From: Sediminispirochaeta smaragdinae DSM 11293
GTDB lineage: Bacteria > Spirochaetota > Spirochaetia > DSM-16054 > Sediminispirochaetaceae
DNA length: 64,000 nucleotides
Direction of reading: 5' to 3'
NCBI RefSeq assembly: GCF_000143985.1
Contig: NC_014364.1
Location: 3,968,001-4,032,000, forward strand
The position numbers and the translations under genes were made by a program. The notes below the pieces were generated by a model. That model made no database searches. It had not been told where the DNA came from and saw only the letters and a list, made by a program, of their open reading frames with translations. Shown piece after piece: positions 53,885 through 60,959 of this stretch; within the stretch, counting starts at the first letter, position 1; the number at the start of each line of letters is the position of its first letter.

Positions 53885-55363
53885 ATGAGCAGCTTGAGAA
53901 GAATAACAACGGTGGCCTTCACGGCCGCCGCCCTTCTGCTGGCAGGGGTAAGCCTTTCGGCAGACGACTTTTCCTTTGACGACTTCGGTAGCTCCGACTT
54001 TGGTGATGACACCGGGACAGCGACTGCAGGAAGCAGCTCTGCCATCGAAGTGCACGGGGAGCTGGACGGAAGCCTGAGGGCTACCGTGGGGGAGGATGCA
54101 CTCTCGGATATCGGTGCTATAAGCAGCGAAGAGGACAGCATCGAATACGGCAGTGAAGCAAAACTCAACCTCACCTACACCGGGGATACGATTGATGCCT
54201 TCATCAACCTTCAAATCGATCCGGAGAGGCTTGAAGATGATATGAGCACCCTGTTCGACGAGGCCTACATTCGCTACTACGGTTCCGGCTTCGATTTCGA
54301 GACCGGACTGATGAAGGTGGTCTGGGGTAAAGGAGACCAGCTGCATGTTGTGGACCTACTGAACTCCGATGACTTAACCGATTTCGTCAACCCCGACTAT
54401 ATCGACCGGCGGCTTGCCGTACCCATGGCAAAACTCAATGTGCAGGTAGGGGTTCAGGGAAAGCTTGAGTTCGTCTACATCCCCACCCTCACCCCCAATA
54501 CCAACCCCACCAGCGGGGCATGGGCTACACAGCAGGCGCAGGATCTTGTAGACAAAACAGAAGAATATATAACTTACGTTGCTCTTTCTGCTTATAATGA
54601 AACTTATACTGCGACCAGCTCTGAAGCCGCCGCGACCCTTGCCGAAGCCTCGATACTGGAGAAGTATAGCGACGGAAGCGCCCTCTACCCCGATACCGAC
54701 ACCCTCGACTACAGTCAGGCGGCGGTAAGGTGGACCGACAGTTTCGGCGGAATAGATGTCGGGGCCCTCTACTACTGCGGCTTTCTCAAGGATCCTTCGA
54801 TATCCTATACCGTCGATGGCAGCGGAACGCCTACAGCCATCGATATCTCCTATGACAGGCTTCATGCCTTCGGCCTTGAGGCAGGGGGAATTGTCGGAGG
54901 ATTCAATCTCAGGAGTGAGGCGGCCTACTACATGACCGAAGACATTGCAGGGGATGATCCTGTGGTACACAACAACTCGCTGAACTATCTGGTGGGGTTT
55001 GACCGGGATCTGCCGCTGCACAACATCAACCTGAATATGCAGGCGACAGGAAGTTATATCCTGAACAACGATGAGATTTCAAATGGGGATATTGAGTATG
55101 ACGGTGACGACGATTACTCGAGTAATCTGATTGTCTGTAAGATCTCCGACACCTTCAATCACGAGAAGGTGAGCATCGAGGCGAAGGGGATCTATGAGAT
55201 TGAGGATGAGGATTGGATGATAGGGCCGGAGATAACCCTTGCACCCAATGGGGAGTTTGAGTTTTCCGCCGAGGCGAGGTTCTTTGGCGGGGATGACGAT
55301 GGTCGGCTTGGACAGTTTGACGAGAGTAGTTACCTTCAGTTCAAGGTCAAAGCCATGTTTTAA
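53885..55363 (+). CDS. DUF1302-like outer membrane beta-barrel protein, cassette 2
   Basis: The 492-residue protein matches the cassette 1 barrel over most of its length, including the acidic N-terminal FSFDDFGSSDFGDD. It differs in two loops: after ATQQAQDL it has a longer, unrelated stretch (about residues 220-260), and after CGFLKDPS it carries ISYTVDGSGTPTA where cassette 1 has a short sequence. Loop changes in an otherwise conserved barrel usually sit on the cell surface. GGAGGGAG precedes the ATG. Confidence 0.82.
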   Translation: MSSLRRITTVAFTAAALLLAGVSLSADDFSFDDFGSSDFGDDTGTATAGSSSAIEVHGELDGSLRATVGEDALSDIGAISSEEDSIEYGSEAKLNLTYTGDTIDAFINLQIDPERLEDDMSTLFDEAYIRYYGSGFDFETGLMKVVWGKGDQLHVVDLLNSDDLTDFVNPDYIDRRLAVPMAKLNVQVGVQGKLEFVYIPTLTPNTNPTSGAWATQQAQDLVDKTEEYITYVALSAYNETYTATSSEAAATLAEASILEKYSDGSALYPDTDTLDYSQAAVRWTDSFGGIDVGALYYCGFLKDPSISYTVDGSGTPTAIDISYDRLHAFGLEAGGIVGGFNLRSEAAYYMTEDIAGDDPVVHNNSLNYLVGFDRDLPLHNINLNMQATGSYILNNDEISNGDIEYDGDDDYSSNLIVCKISDTFNHEKVSIEAKGIYEIEDEDWMIGPEITLAPNGEFEFSAEARFFGGDDDGRLGQFDESSYLQFKVKAMF

Positions 55364-55377
55364 GCCTTGCTTTCGAT

Positions 55378-55490
55378 GCTGTCGGTTCTCGGCAGGATGA
55401 GCCTTCCTCCTATCCGGCTGGCACCGGTGGGGATTACCGGGAAGCAGTCCCTGCGGAACGTCAGAACTTTACGGGAATCGACAGCTTTTT
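55378..55490 (+). terminator. 115-base structured element, copy 2
   Basis: GCTGTCGGTTC (55378-55388) pairs with GAATCGACAGC (55475-55485), followed by TTTTT. The C to T change against copy 1 turns a G-C pair into G-U, so the stem is kept. It begins 14 bases after the barrel stop. Part of it (55414-55471) also resembles 55580-55634, the end and terminator of the next, opposite gene. Confidence 0.6.
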
Positions 55491-55568
55491 CTTCCATAAA
55501 AACCTACAATATGACGTCTAACACGATGCGATATCGCTATTTGTGCTGCATGGTTCAGCCTGCCATAT

Positions 55569-55597
55569 AAAAAAACCCGCCGGCTGGCACCGGCGGG
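55569..55597 (-). terminator. Rho-independent terminator of the outer membrane protein at 55624
   Basis: On the minus strand CCCGCCGG pairs with CCGGCGGG around a 6-base loop, followed by TTTTTTT (plus-strand As at 55569-55575). It lies 26 bases past the stop. The rest of 55491-55568 holds nothing I recognise. Confidence 0.88.
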
Positions 55598-55623
55598 ATG
55601 TACAAAGCAGTCTCTGCGGAACG

Positions 55624-56601
55624 TCAGAACTTCATGTAGGCCTTGACTTGGAAAACAGCCGCCTGAAGGGCAGAAGCCTGTTCCCCCCAAAGGGGAATCC
55701 GATAGTTAAACGAAAACTCAAGGGGTACGAGGCTCCTGGTAACAAATACATTTACTCCGGGAGCGACCCGAAGAAGTTTGCTGTCATCATCCTGTCCCTC
55801 TCCATCCAGTTCAGTTTCGGGAGTCATCACATAGGTAACCGGCAGCATAGCACCAAGCTCAATCCCTTCGGCGACGGTAACATCGTAGTGAGGCTCTACT
55901 TCAAGGGTTAGATCATAGCCGTAGTCGATTTCATCAATTTCATCGCCACCAAGCATAACAGAGTAAGCAGAGTTCAAAGCAGCACTAAAGGACTTGTCTG
56001 TATCAACAGGGAAATAGTATTTGTACTCACTGTAGAGGTTGAGATAAAAATCATCGTTTACAACATAGTCACCATAAAAGCGGGCCCCAAGGCCATAGGC
56101 GTTATGGGAAGGAAGAACCTGGTATGATTTTCCTGTCATAAAGTTAGAAACCTCGTCTTCGGCATCATAACCAAAGGCCATGGGGATAATAATACCGCCG
56201 GCAAAAGCGACACGAAACTTTTCACTGTAGACCGGGGCAGCTTGGCCGATAACTTGAACCTTCGCACCGGCAAAAAGTTCATATGCACCCGTATACTCAC
56301 CATCATCATTTGAATCATCAAGCGTATCGTTATTACCGACAAACGTGTATCCCGGGGTCCACTGGAAGGCGGCACTAATAAAATCGGTAATACCATATTC
56401 GGCGGCAATGCCAAGGTTAAAGTAAGACTGCTCATCCCCGTCAACCTTATCGCCATCGCTGTCGAATTCCTGATCACCAAAGGAATACGAGGGTACGAAA
56501 TAGAGCCTCAGAACCCCTTTCGGAAGCATTTTCGCTTTGTCCGCCATCAGCATAGGCGCGAACATCGTCAGGGTGATCATCACAACAAGAAATTTCTTCA
56601 T
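55624..56601 (-). CDS. Outer membrane beta-barrel protein
   Basis: The 325-residue protein has a signal peptide (MKKFLVVMITLTMFAPMLMA). The mature sequence is beta-rich and acidic, with strands such as RLYFVPSYSFGDQEF and EYGITDFISAAFQWTPGY. It ends in MKF, a terminal phenylalanine typical of BamA clients. It may be a transporter or structural barrel; no family is recognised. GAAGGAGA precedes the ATG. A promoter candidate and a strong terminator flank it, so it is a single-gene unit, convergent with cassette 2. Confidence 0.8.
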   Translation of the reverse strand: MKKFLVVMITLTMFAPMLMADKAKMLPKGVLRLYFVPSYSFGDQEFDSDGDKVDGDEQSYFNLGIAAEYGITDFISAAFQWTPGYTFVGNNDTLDDSNDDGEYTGAYELFAGAKVQVIGQAAPVYSEKFRVAFAGGIIIPMAFGYDAEDEVSNFMTGKSYQVLPSHNAYGLGARFYGDYVVNDDFYLNLYSEYKYYFPVDTDKSFSAALNSAYSVMLGGDEIDEIDYGYDLTLEVEPHYDVTVAEGIELGAMLPVTYVMTPETELDGEGQDDDSKLLRVAPGVNVFVTRSLVPLEFSFNYRIPLWGEQASALQAAVFQVKAYMKF

Positions 56602-56665
56602 GTGAAATCTCCTTCTTTGGAATTACAGCCGGATACCCGGCTGGGCCGCCATGGCGGCTATTATT

Positions 56666-56693
56666 ATCATAATACAGTCGGCGAATATTACAA
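56666..56693 (-). promoter_or_regulatory. Candidate promoter of the outer membrane protein gene
   Basis: On the minus strand TTGTAA (plus 56688-56693) and TATGAT (plus 56666-56671) are 16 bases apart. The leader of about 60 bases contains a perfect GCCGCCATGGCGGC palindrome (56645-56658) and a CAGCCGG/CCGGCTG hairpin. The remaining 56694-56850 shows nothing clear. Confidence 0.4.
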
Positions 56694-56850
56694 TGGATAG
56701 CATACATAATTTCAGCCGATGGCCGAATAATAAGTAGGATACAGAAGAAAGTAAAGTACATATATGCCCCTTTCCATGAATTTTCCGGCCGGAGCCTTGG
56801 GGACAGAGGGGGAAAAACTGTGATACACTGAAAAAAATGAGGAGTATTGT

Positions 56851-57426
56851 ATGAGAGTTGTTGCATTTAACGGAAGCCCTCGTAAAGGAGGAAACACCAG
56901 CCGTTACATTGATGCAGCCCTTGAGCCCATTCGAAACAAGGGGCACGAGGCCGAAAAGGTGCAGATCGGCGGCCATATGGTACGGGGCTGCACAGCCTGT
57001 CTGAGCTGCAGGAAAACAGGCGACGGAAGATGCATATACGACGATGATCCGATGAACAGCTGGATCGAGGCCATGAAAAAGGCTGATGCGGTCATTATTG
57101 CCTCGCCGGTTTATTTCTCAGACATGACCCCGGAGGTAAAGGCCCTGATAGATCGAGCCGGTTATGCCCTGCGGGGGATGGAGAAGAATCCCCTGACACG
57201 CAAAATCGGTGCAGGGATCGCCGTTGCCAGGCGTGCCGGCCATACCCACACCCTCATGAGCATCAACCAATTTTTCTTTATCAACGACATGGTCGTCCCG
57301 GGATCGACTTACTGGAATGTGGGGATTGCCAGAGCCATCGGCGATGCCGAGGCAGATGAAGAGGGGCTGAAAACCATGAGGCGCCTGGGCGAGAATATTT
57401 GCTGGCTCCTGGAGAAGCTCGGGTGA
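56851..57426 (+). CDS. Flavodoxin-fold NADPH-dependent FMN reductase / iron-sulfur flavoprotein-like
   Basis: The 191-residue protein starts with the FMN phosphate loop FNGSPRKGGNTS. It has a cysteine cluster GCTACLSCRKTGDGRCIYDDD, as in Methanosarcina-type iron-sulfur flavoproteins, and the flavin-binding ASPVYFSDMTPEVKALIDR. It probably moves electrons in the cytoplasm. GAGGAG precedes the ATG. It overlaps the next gene by four bases (GTGA), so the two are translated together. Confidence 0.9.
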   Translation: MRVVAFNGSPRKGGNTSRYIDAALEPIRNKGHEAEKVQIGGHMVRGCTACLSCRKTGDGRCIYDDDPMNSWIEAMKKADAVIIASPVYFSDMTPEVKALIDRAGYALRGMEKNPLTRKIGAGIAVARRAGHTHTLMSINQFFFINDMVVPGSTYWNVGIARAIGDAEADEEGLKTMRRLGENICWLLEKLG

Positions 57427-58394
57427 ACAGCGCGCTGGAACGCCGAATATCCGGCGACTGGTTTGATGTACGGGAAGTATCCACCGACCCTGTCGCAGCA
57501 GCCAAGGCGGCAGGGCTTTCCGTATCCCTTCTGCAAAGGGAAGCGGATGAGCTGCGTTCCTGCATCGAAGAGGGGATCATAGAATACAAAACAAGTGTCC
57601 TCAGAAGGGTTCTTGCCCCTCTGGCTTCCCTCGCCTATGATTCCCGGGGGCTCGATTCGGTAATAGGCGGAGCCGCTACCACGGGAGGTGGGATCTGGGC
57701 ATCCCTTCAGCAGCGAAGAATCGCCTCCGGCAGGCTAGCAGAAGCAGAGCAAAAAATAAAAGAAGGCGAAACTCCATCAGGAAAATCGGACGTTTTTGTA
57801 CCATCCAACCCGACCGAGCTCCTTAGAGCCGTCCAGCGGCTCTTTACCGAAGCCCCGGAAAAGCGGCAGGAGGCTGCAGGGAAGATGATACTGCTTCAGC
57901 TGAAGCAGTACCACCAGGAGATGGAGAAGCTGAAAGAGCTGCTCGCCTCCATTCCCGAAGAGAAACGGGGAGCGTTGAAGGAAAATTTCGCCTACCGGCT
58001 CCGAGATATCCTGCGAAAGGTTGGCCAGGGATATGTAACCCTGATCGAAAAAGAGGATTCGGACGGCGGACAAAGGGGAACAGGACCGATGCTGGAGAGG
58101 ATCGATAAGAAGACCTTTGCATCGATGACAAAACTCTTCCACAAAGAGGCAGAGCTCTTTTCCCGTATTCGTTCCACGCTTCTTTTTGTTGCTGACGAGC
58201 GTTTTCGAAGCAGGCAAATCCTGCTTTCCCTCGAGGGAATAGAAAAAGAGCTGCATGATCTCTTCGAAAAGGAGAGGCAATACTATCGCACCCTTGCTCC
58301 CTTTGGAGAAGATGCACGGCGTCTCGGCGTTGAGATCGCCGTAAGGATACGTGAGATAGCACTGGAAAGTGCCGAGGCCCTTACGAAGGAGTAG
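57423..58394 (+). CDS. Coiled-coil protein of unknown function
   Basis: The GTG at 57423 overlaps the flavoprotein stop and has GGAGAAG upstream; it gives 323 residues. The sequence is charged and helical with coiled-coil stretches (LLQLKQYHQEMEKLKELL, GIEKELHDLFEKERQYY). A short glycine/alanine-rich segment VIGGAATTGGGIWASL could insert in a membrane but is not a clear helix. I do not recognise a family. Coupling to the flavoprotein is the only functional hint. Confidence 0.7.
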   Translation: MNSALERRISGDWFDVREVSTDPVAAAKAAGLSVSLLQREADELRSCIEEGIIEYKTSVLRRVLAPLASLAYDSRGLDSVIGGAATTGGGIWASLQQRRIASGRLAEAEQKIKEGETPSGKSDVFVPSNPTELLRAVQRLFTEAPEKRQEAAGKMILLQLKQYHQEMEKLKELLASIPEEKRGALKENFAYRLRDILRKVGQGYVTLIEKEDSDGGQRGTGPMLERIDKKTFASMTKLFHKEAELFSRIRSTLLFVADERFRSRQILLSLEGIEKELHDLFEKERQYYRTLAPFGEDARRLGVEIAVRIREIALESAEALTKE

Positions 58395-58419
58395 CTTTTC
58401 CGTCCCGAAGCCTGGAAGT

Positions 58420-58440
58420 CACCAGGATTCAGGACACTAT
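58420..58440 (-). repeat. Dispersed motif, copy 3 (short form)
   Basis: On the minus strand the sequence reads ATAGTGTCCTGAATCCTGGT plus G, the core of the motif at 6184 and 41999. It lies between the coiled-coil gene and manC. Confidence 0.55.
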
Positions 58441-58446
58441 AGAGAC

Positions 58447-59562
58447 CTACAAAAGCCGATTAAACCCTTTCTCGCGAAAAGTTTCCACAGCCTTTTTGAC
58501 AAGTTGCCCCTCTCCTTTTTTGCAAACCAGCAAAACACCGTTCTCTTGTACCACGATAAGATCGTCGACCCCGCAAAGGGCAACGGGAAGATCCGAATGG
58601 ACAAAGCACCCCTCACTGGCGATTGCAATGGCCTTTCCACCCTCTTGCTCGGATATCTCAAGGTCGTTGTCAATGACCTGGGAAAGTTCATCCCAACTGC
58701 CGATATCGTTCCAGATAAAAGAAGCCTCAACCATCGCAGTCCGACGGCACTTTTCCATCACGGCATAATCGACCGACTCCTTGGGGCTACGGCCGTAGGC
58801 CTCTTTCACATCGGGATCGCGAAAGAACAGATCCATGCCGGAAAGCCGCTGCGAAGGTTCACGAACCTCTATCGACGAGAAGACCTCGGCGATATCCGCC
58901 CTGCCTGCCTCAAGCTCTTCAAAAAAGCGATCGATGCGAAAACAAAACATGCCGCTGTTCCAGAAAAAGTCTCCGGAACGACAAAACGCTTCGGCAGTCC
59001 CGAGATCGGGCTTCTCGCGGAAACGGCGAACGAGACGCCCTCCCTCAACCGCCTCGCCAGCCTCGATATAGCCGTAGCCGGTCTCGGGCCGTGACGGATG
59101 GATACCGAAGGTAACGAGAAAACCACGTGAAGCCAGAGACGCGGCAGCTTTCATATCAGCGGCAAAAGCTTCGGTTGGGGTAATAAGGTGATCGGAGGGC
59201 AGAACCGCCATGGTTTCATCGGATCGGTGATTGTTGCGCAGTATGGTTGCCGCTGCAGCTATCGCGGGAGCCGTATTTCGCGGTGCTGGCTCGGCCACTA
59301 GTTTGATACGCTCTTTGCCGACGGAAAGCTTTGCACACTCTTCGGCTACGCTGTCGATCTGCTCGTCCAGGGTAACAATGAAGAGATCGCCAGTTCCCAG
59401 TGCAAGAGCACGTTCAACGGTAAGCAAAAGAAGACTCTTTCCCTCATGGACAGGTATGAACTGCTTCGGTCTCCTGGAGTTGCTGGCGGGCCAGAGCCTG
59501 GTTCCCGATCCTCCTGCAAGAATGCAGACATTGTCGACACCGGTGGTTTCTGTCGTACTCAT
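58447..59562 (-). CDS. manC: Mannose-1-phosphate guanylyltransferase
   Basis: The enzyme makes GDP-mannose from GTP and mannose 1-phosphate for glycan synthesis. The 371-residue product has the nucleotidyltransferase motif GGSGTRLWP (17-25), RPKQF (31-35), the metal region AVLPSDHLI, and FREKP. It lacks the C-terminal isomerase domain of bifunctional ManC. The ATG at 59562 has GGAGGAG upstream; ATGs at 59565 and 59574 are less well placed. It is divergent from ilvE. Confidence 0.9.
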   Translation of the reverse strand: MSTTETTGVDNVCILAGGSGTRLWPASNSRRPKQFIPVHEGKSLLLLTVERALALGTGDLFIVTLDEQIDSVAEECAKLSVGKERIKLVAEPAPRNTAPAIAAAATILRNNHRSDETMAVLPSDHLITPTEAFAADMKAAASLASRGFLVTFGIHPSRPETGYGYIEAGEAVEGGRLVRRFREKPDLGTAEAFCRSGDFFWNSGMFCFRIDRFFEELEAGRADIAEVFSSIEVREPSQRLSGMDLFFRDPDVKEAYGRSPKESVDYAVMEKCRRTAMVEASFIWNDIGSWDELSQVIDNDLEISEQEGGKAIAIASEGCFVHSDLPVALCGVDDLIVVQENGVLLVCKKGEGQLVKKAVETFREKGFNRLL

Positions 59563-59689
59563 CATCTCCTCCATACCGCTTTTTTCTCATTATGAACGAT
59601 TCTTTCTTCGTCGACAAGGAAGGCTTTCTTGACCGGCTGTCGGGTGGGGAATAGAATGACTCTATCTACCGAAACGCGCAAGGGATTGC

Positions 59690-59850
59690 AGCGAAGGCCC
59701 TGGAGCCGACGGCGGTGCGGCAGGGCGATCGGGAGTGAGCCCGTAAGCCGCAGCGGAATACCGGAGGCGAAGCGCCGCAGCGGAAAGCCCGTGCCCCGAA
59801 CCCTTGGTTCGGGGCTGCGCCAAAAAGAACAAACAACTAAGGAGGATGAA
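59690..59850 (+). promoter_or_regulatory. GC-rich leader with repeats and hairpin before ilvE
   Basis: The leader holds a repeated GCCGCAGCGGAA (59747-59758 and 59774-59785) and a strong hairpin CCCCGAACC/GGTTCGGGG (59794-59814). The ribosome site AAGGAGG and the ATG at 59851 follow. It resembles the GC-rich block at 23871. I see no leader peptide or T-box. It could be an attenuator or a REP-like repeat. Confidence 0.4.
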
Positions 59851-60942
59851 ATGGCAAAGGGATTCACACTTTCGATCTACCCCTGGGTCTATGTCGCCCG
59901 GTTCGCAGAGGAATGGACCGAGGAGTATGTCGAGAAACCCCACAAAAGTCCCGCGGAGGAGGCGGAGCTGGATGAAGCGCATAGGGACGAGTTGCTGGCG
60001 AAGCGAAACAGTTTTCCCGACCTCCCCCTGGTCAACTACACAACCCAATACGGAATGGGCTGCTTTGAGGGAATGAAGGCTTTTCCGCAGAAGGATGGAC
60101 GACTCAAGCTCTTTCGTCCGGACCAAAATGCCGCCAGGTTTTACCGTTCGATGAAGGGACTCATGATGCCCCCCTTCCCCCAGGAACGTTTTGTCGAGGC
60201 CTCGCGACAGGTCGTGGCTCGCAACAAAAAACTCGGTTTTGCGCCGGACTACGATTCGGCCTGGGAGCGGGATGATTTTACCAGCGGAGAATCGATCTAC
60301 CTTCGGCCTTTTTCTTACTCGGAACCTGCTATCGGGCTTGGAATTGCAAAGCATCCCTTCGTTGTTATTGTTTCGACACCGGTGGGCTCCTACTTTGCAC
60401 CGGGAAGTAGTAAGGCAGTGGTTTCGGAAAAGGTGCGGGCCTTCCCCGGAGGAACGGGGTGGATTAAGTGCGACTCCAACTATGTCGTTCCTATCCTGGA
60501 GAAAAAGGCGGCCGAGGCTGCGGGCTATATGGAAACGGTTTTCCTCGATGCGGTGGAGCATCGATACGTTGAGGAGGGTTCTTCCTGTAACATTTTCTTC
60601 CTCCTGAAGAACGATACCCTGGTGACACCGGCCTTGGGTAATACGATCCTTCCCGGCATTACCCGCTCTTCGATTCTGAAGATTGCTTCCGAAATGCTCG
60701 GTGTGAAGACCGAAGAGCGGAAGATATCCATCGATGAGGCCATGGAGGATGCCAAGGAGTGTTTCGTCTCCGGTACTGCGGCGGGCCTGAGCCATCTTGA
60801 GTCGATCACCATGAAGGATAAAACAGCACGTTTCGGCAACGGTGAGATGGGAGAGCTTTCACGCTCCCTGCTCAAGACGCTGAAGGGGATCCAGTACGGC
60901 AAGATTGAGGATCGTTTCGGCTGGATGGTCGATGTAGAATAG
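59851..60942 (+). CDS. ilvE: Branched-chain amino acid aminotransferase
   Basis: The enzyme is a PLP-dependent class IV transaminase for leucine, isoleucine and valine. The ATG at 59851 follows AAGGAGG and gives 363 residues. Motifs include YGMGCFEGMKAF, the PLP-lysine region AFPGGTGWIKCDSNYV and the distal VEEGSSCNIFF and NTILPGITRSSIL. The length matches the long BCAT type. An in-frame extension upstream runs through the GC-rich leader and is not credible. Confidence 0.94.
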   Translation: MAKGFTLSIYPWVYVARFAEEWTEEYVEKPHKSPAEEAELDEAHRDELLAKRNSFPDLPLVNYTTQYGMGCFEGMKAFPQKDGRLKLFRPDQNAARFYRSMKGLMMPPFPQERFVEASRQVVARNKKLGFAPDYDSAWERDDFTSGESIYLRPFSYSEPAIGLGIAKHPFVVIVSTPVGSYFAPGSSKAVVSEKVRAFPGGTGWIKCDSNYVVPILEKKAAEAAGYMETVFLDAVEHRYVEEGSSCNIFFLLKNDTLVTPALGNTILPGITRSSILKIASEMLGVKTEERKISIDEAMEDAKECFVSGTAAGLSHLESITMKDKTARFGNGEMGELSRSLLKTLKGIQYGKIEDRFGWMVDVE

Positions 60943-60959
60943 CCTGAACAGCAGCCGGC

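Larger units (their letters stand above)
53051..55490 (+). repeat. Near-identical direct repeat, copy 2
   Basis: This matches 47046-49580 apart from the missing small lipoprotein gene and two variable barrel loops. The sharp left edge inside the RND 3' end suggests a recent duplication or gene conversion rather than simple tandem duplication of the whole cassette, because the regulator and transporter are diverged. Confidence 0.85.

Noticed and set aside
59662-60795. Long antisense open frame (377 codons) across ilvE
   Set aside because: It mirrors the well-conserved ilvE gene and shows no recognisable motif or ribosome site. It is a coding shadow in GC-rich sequence.
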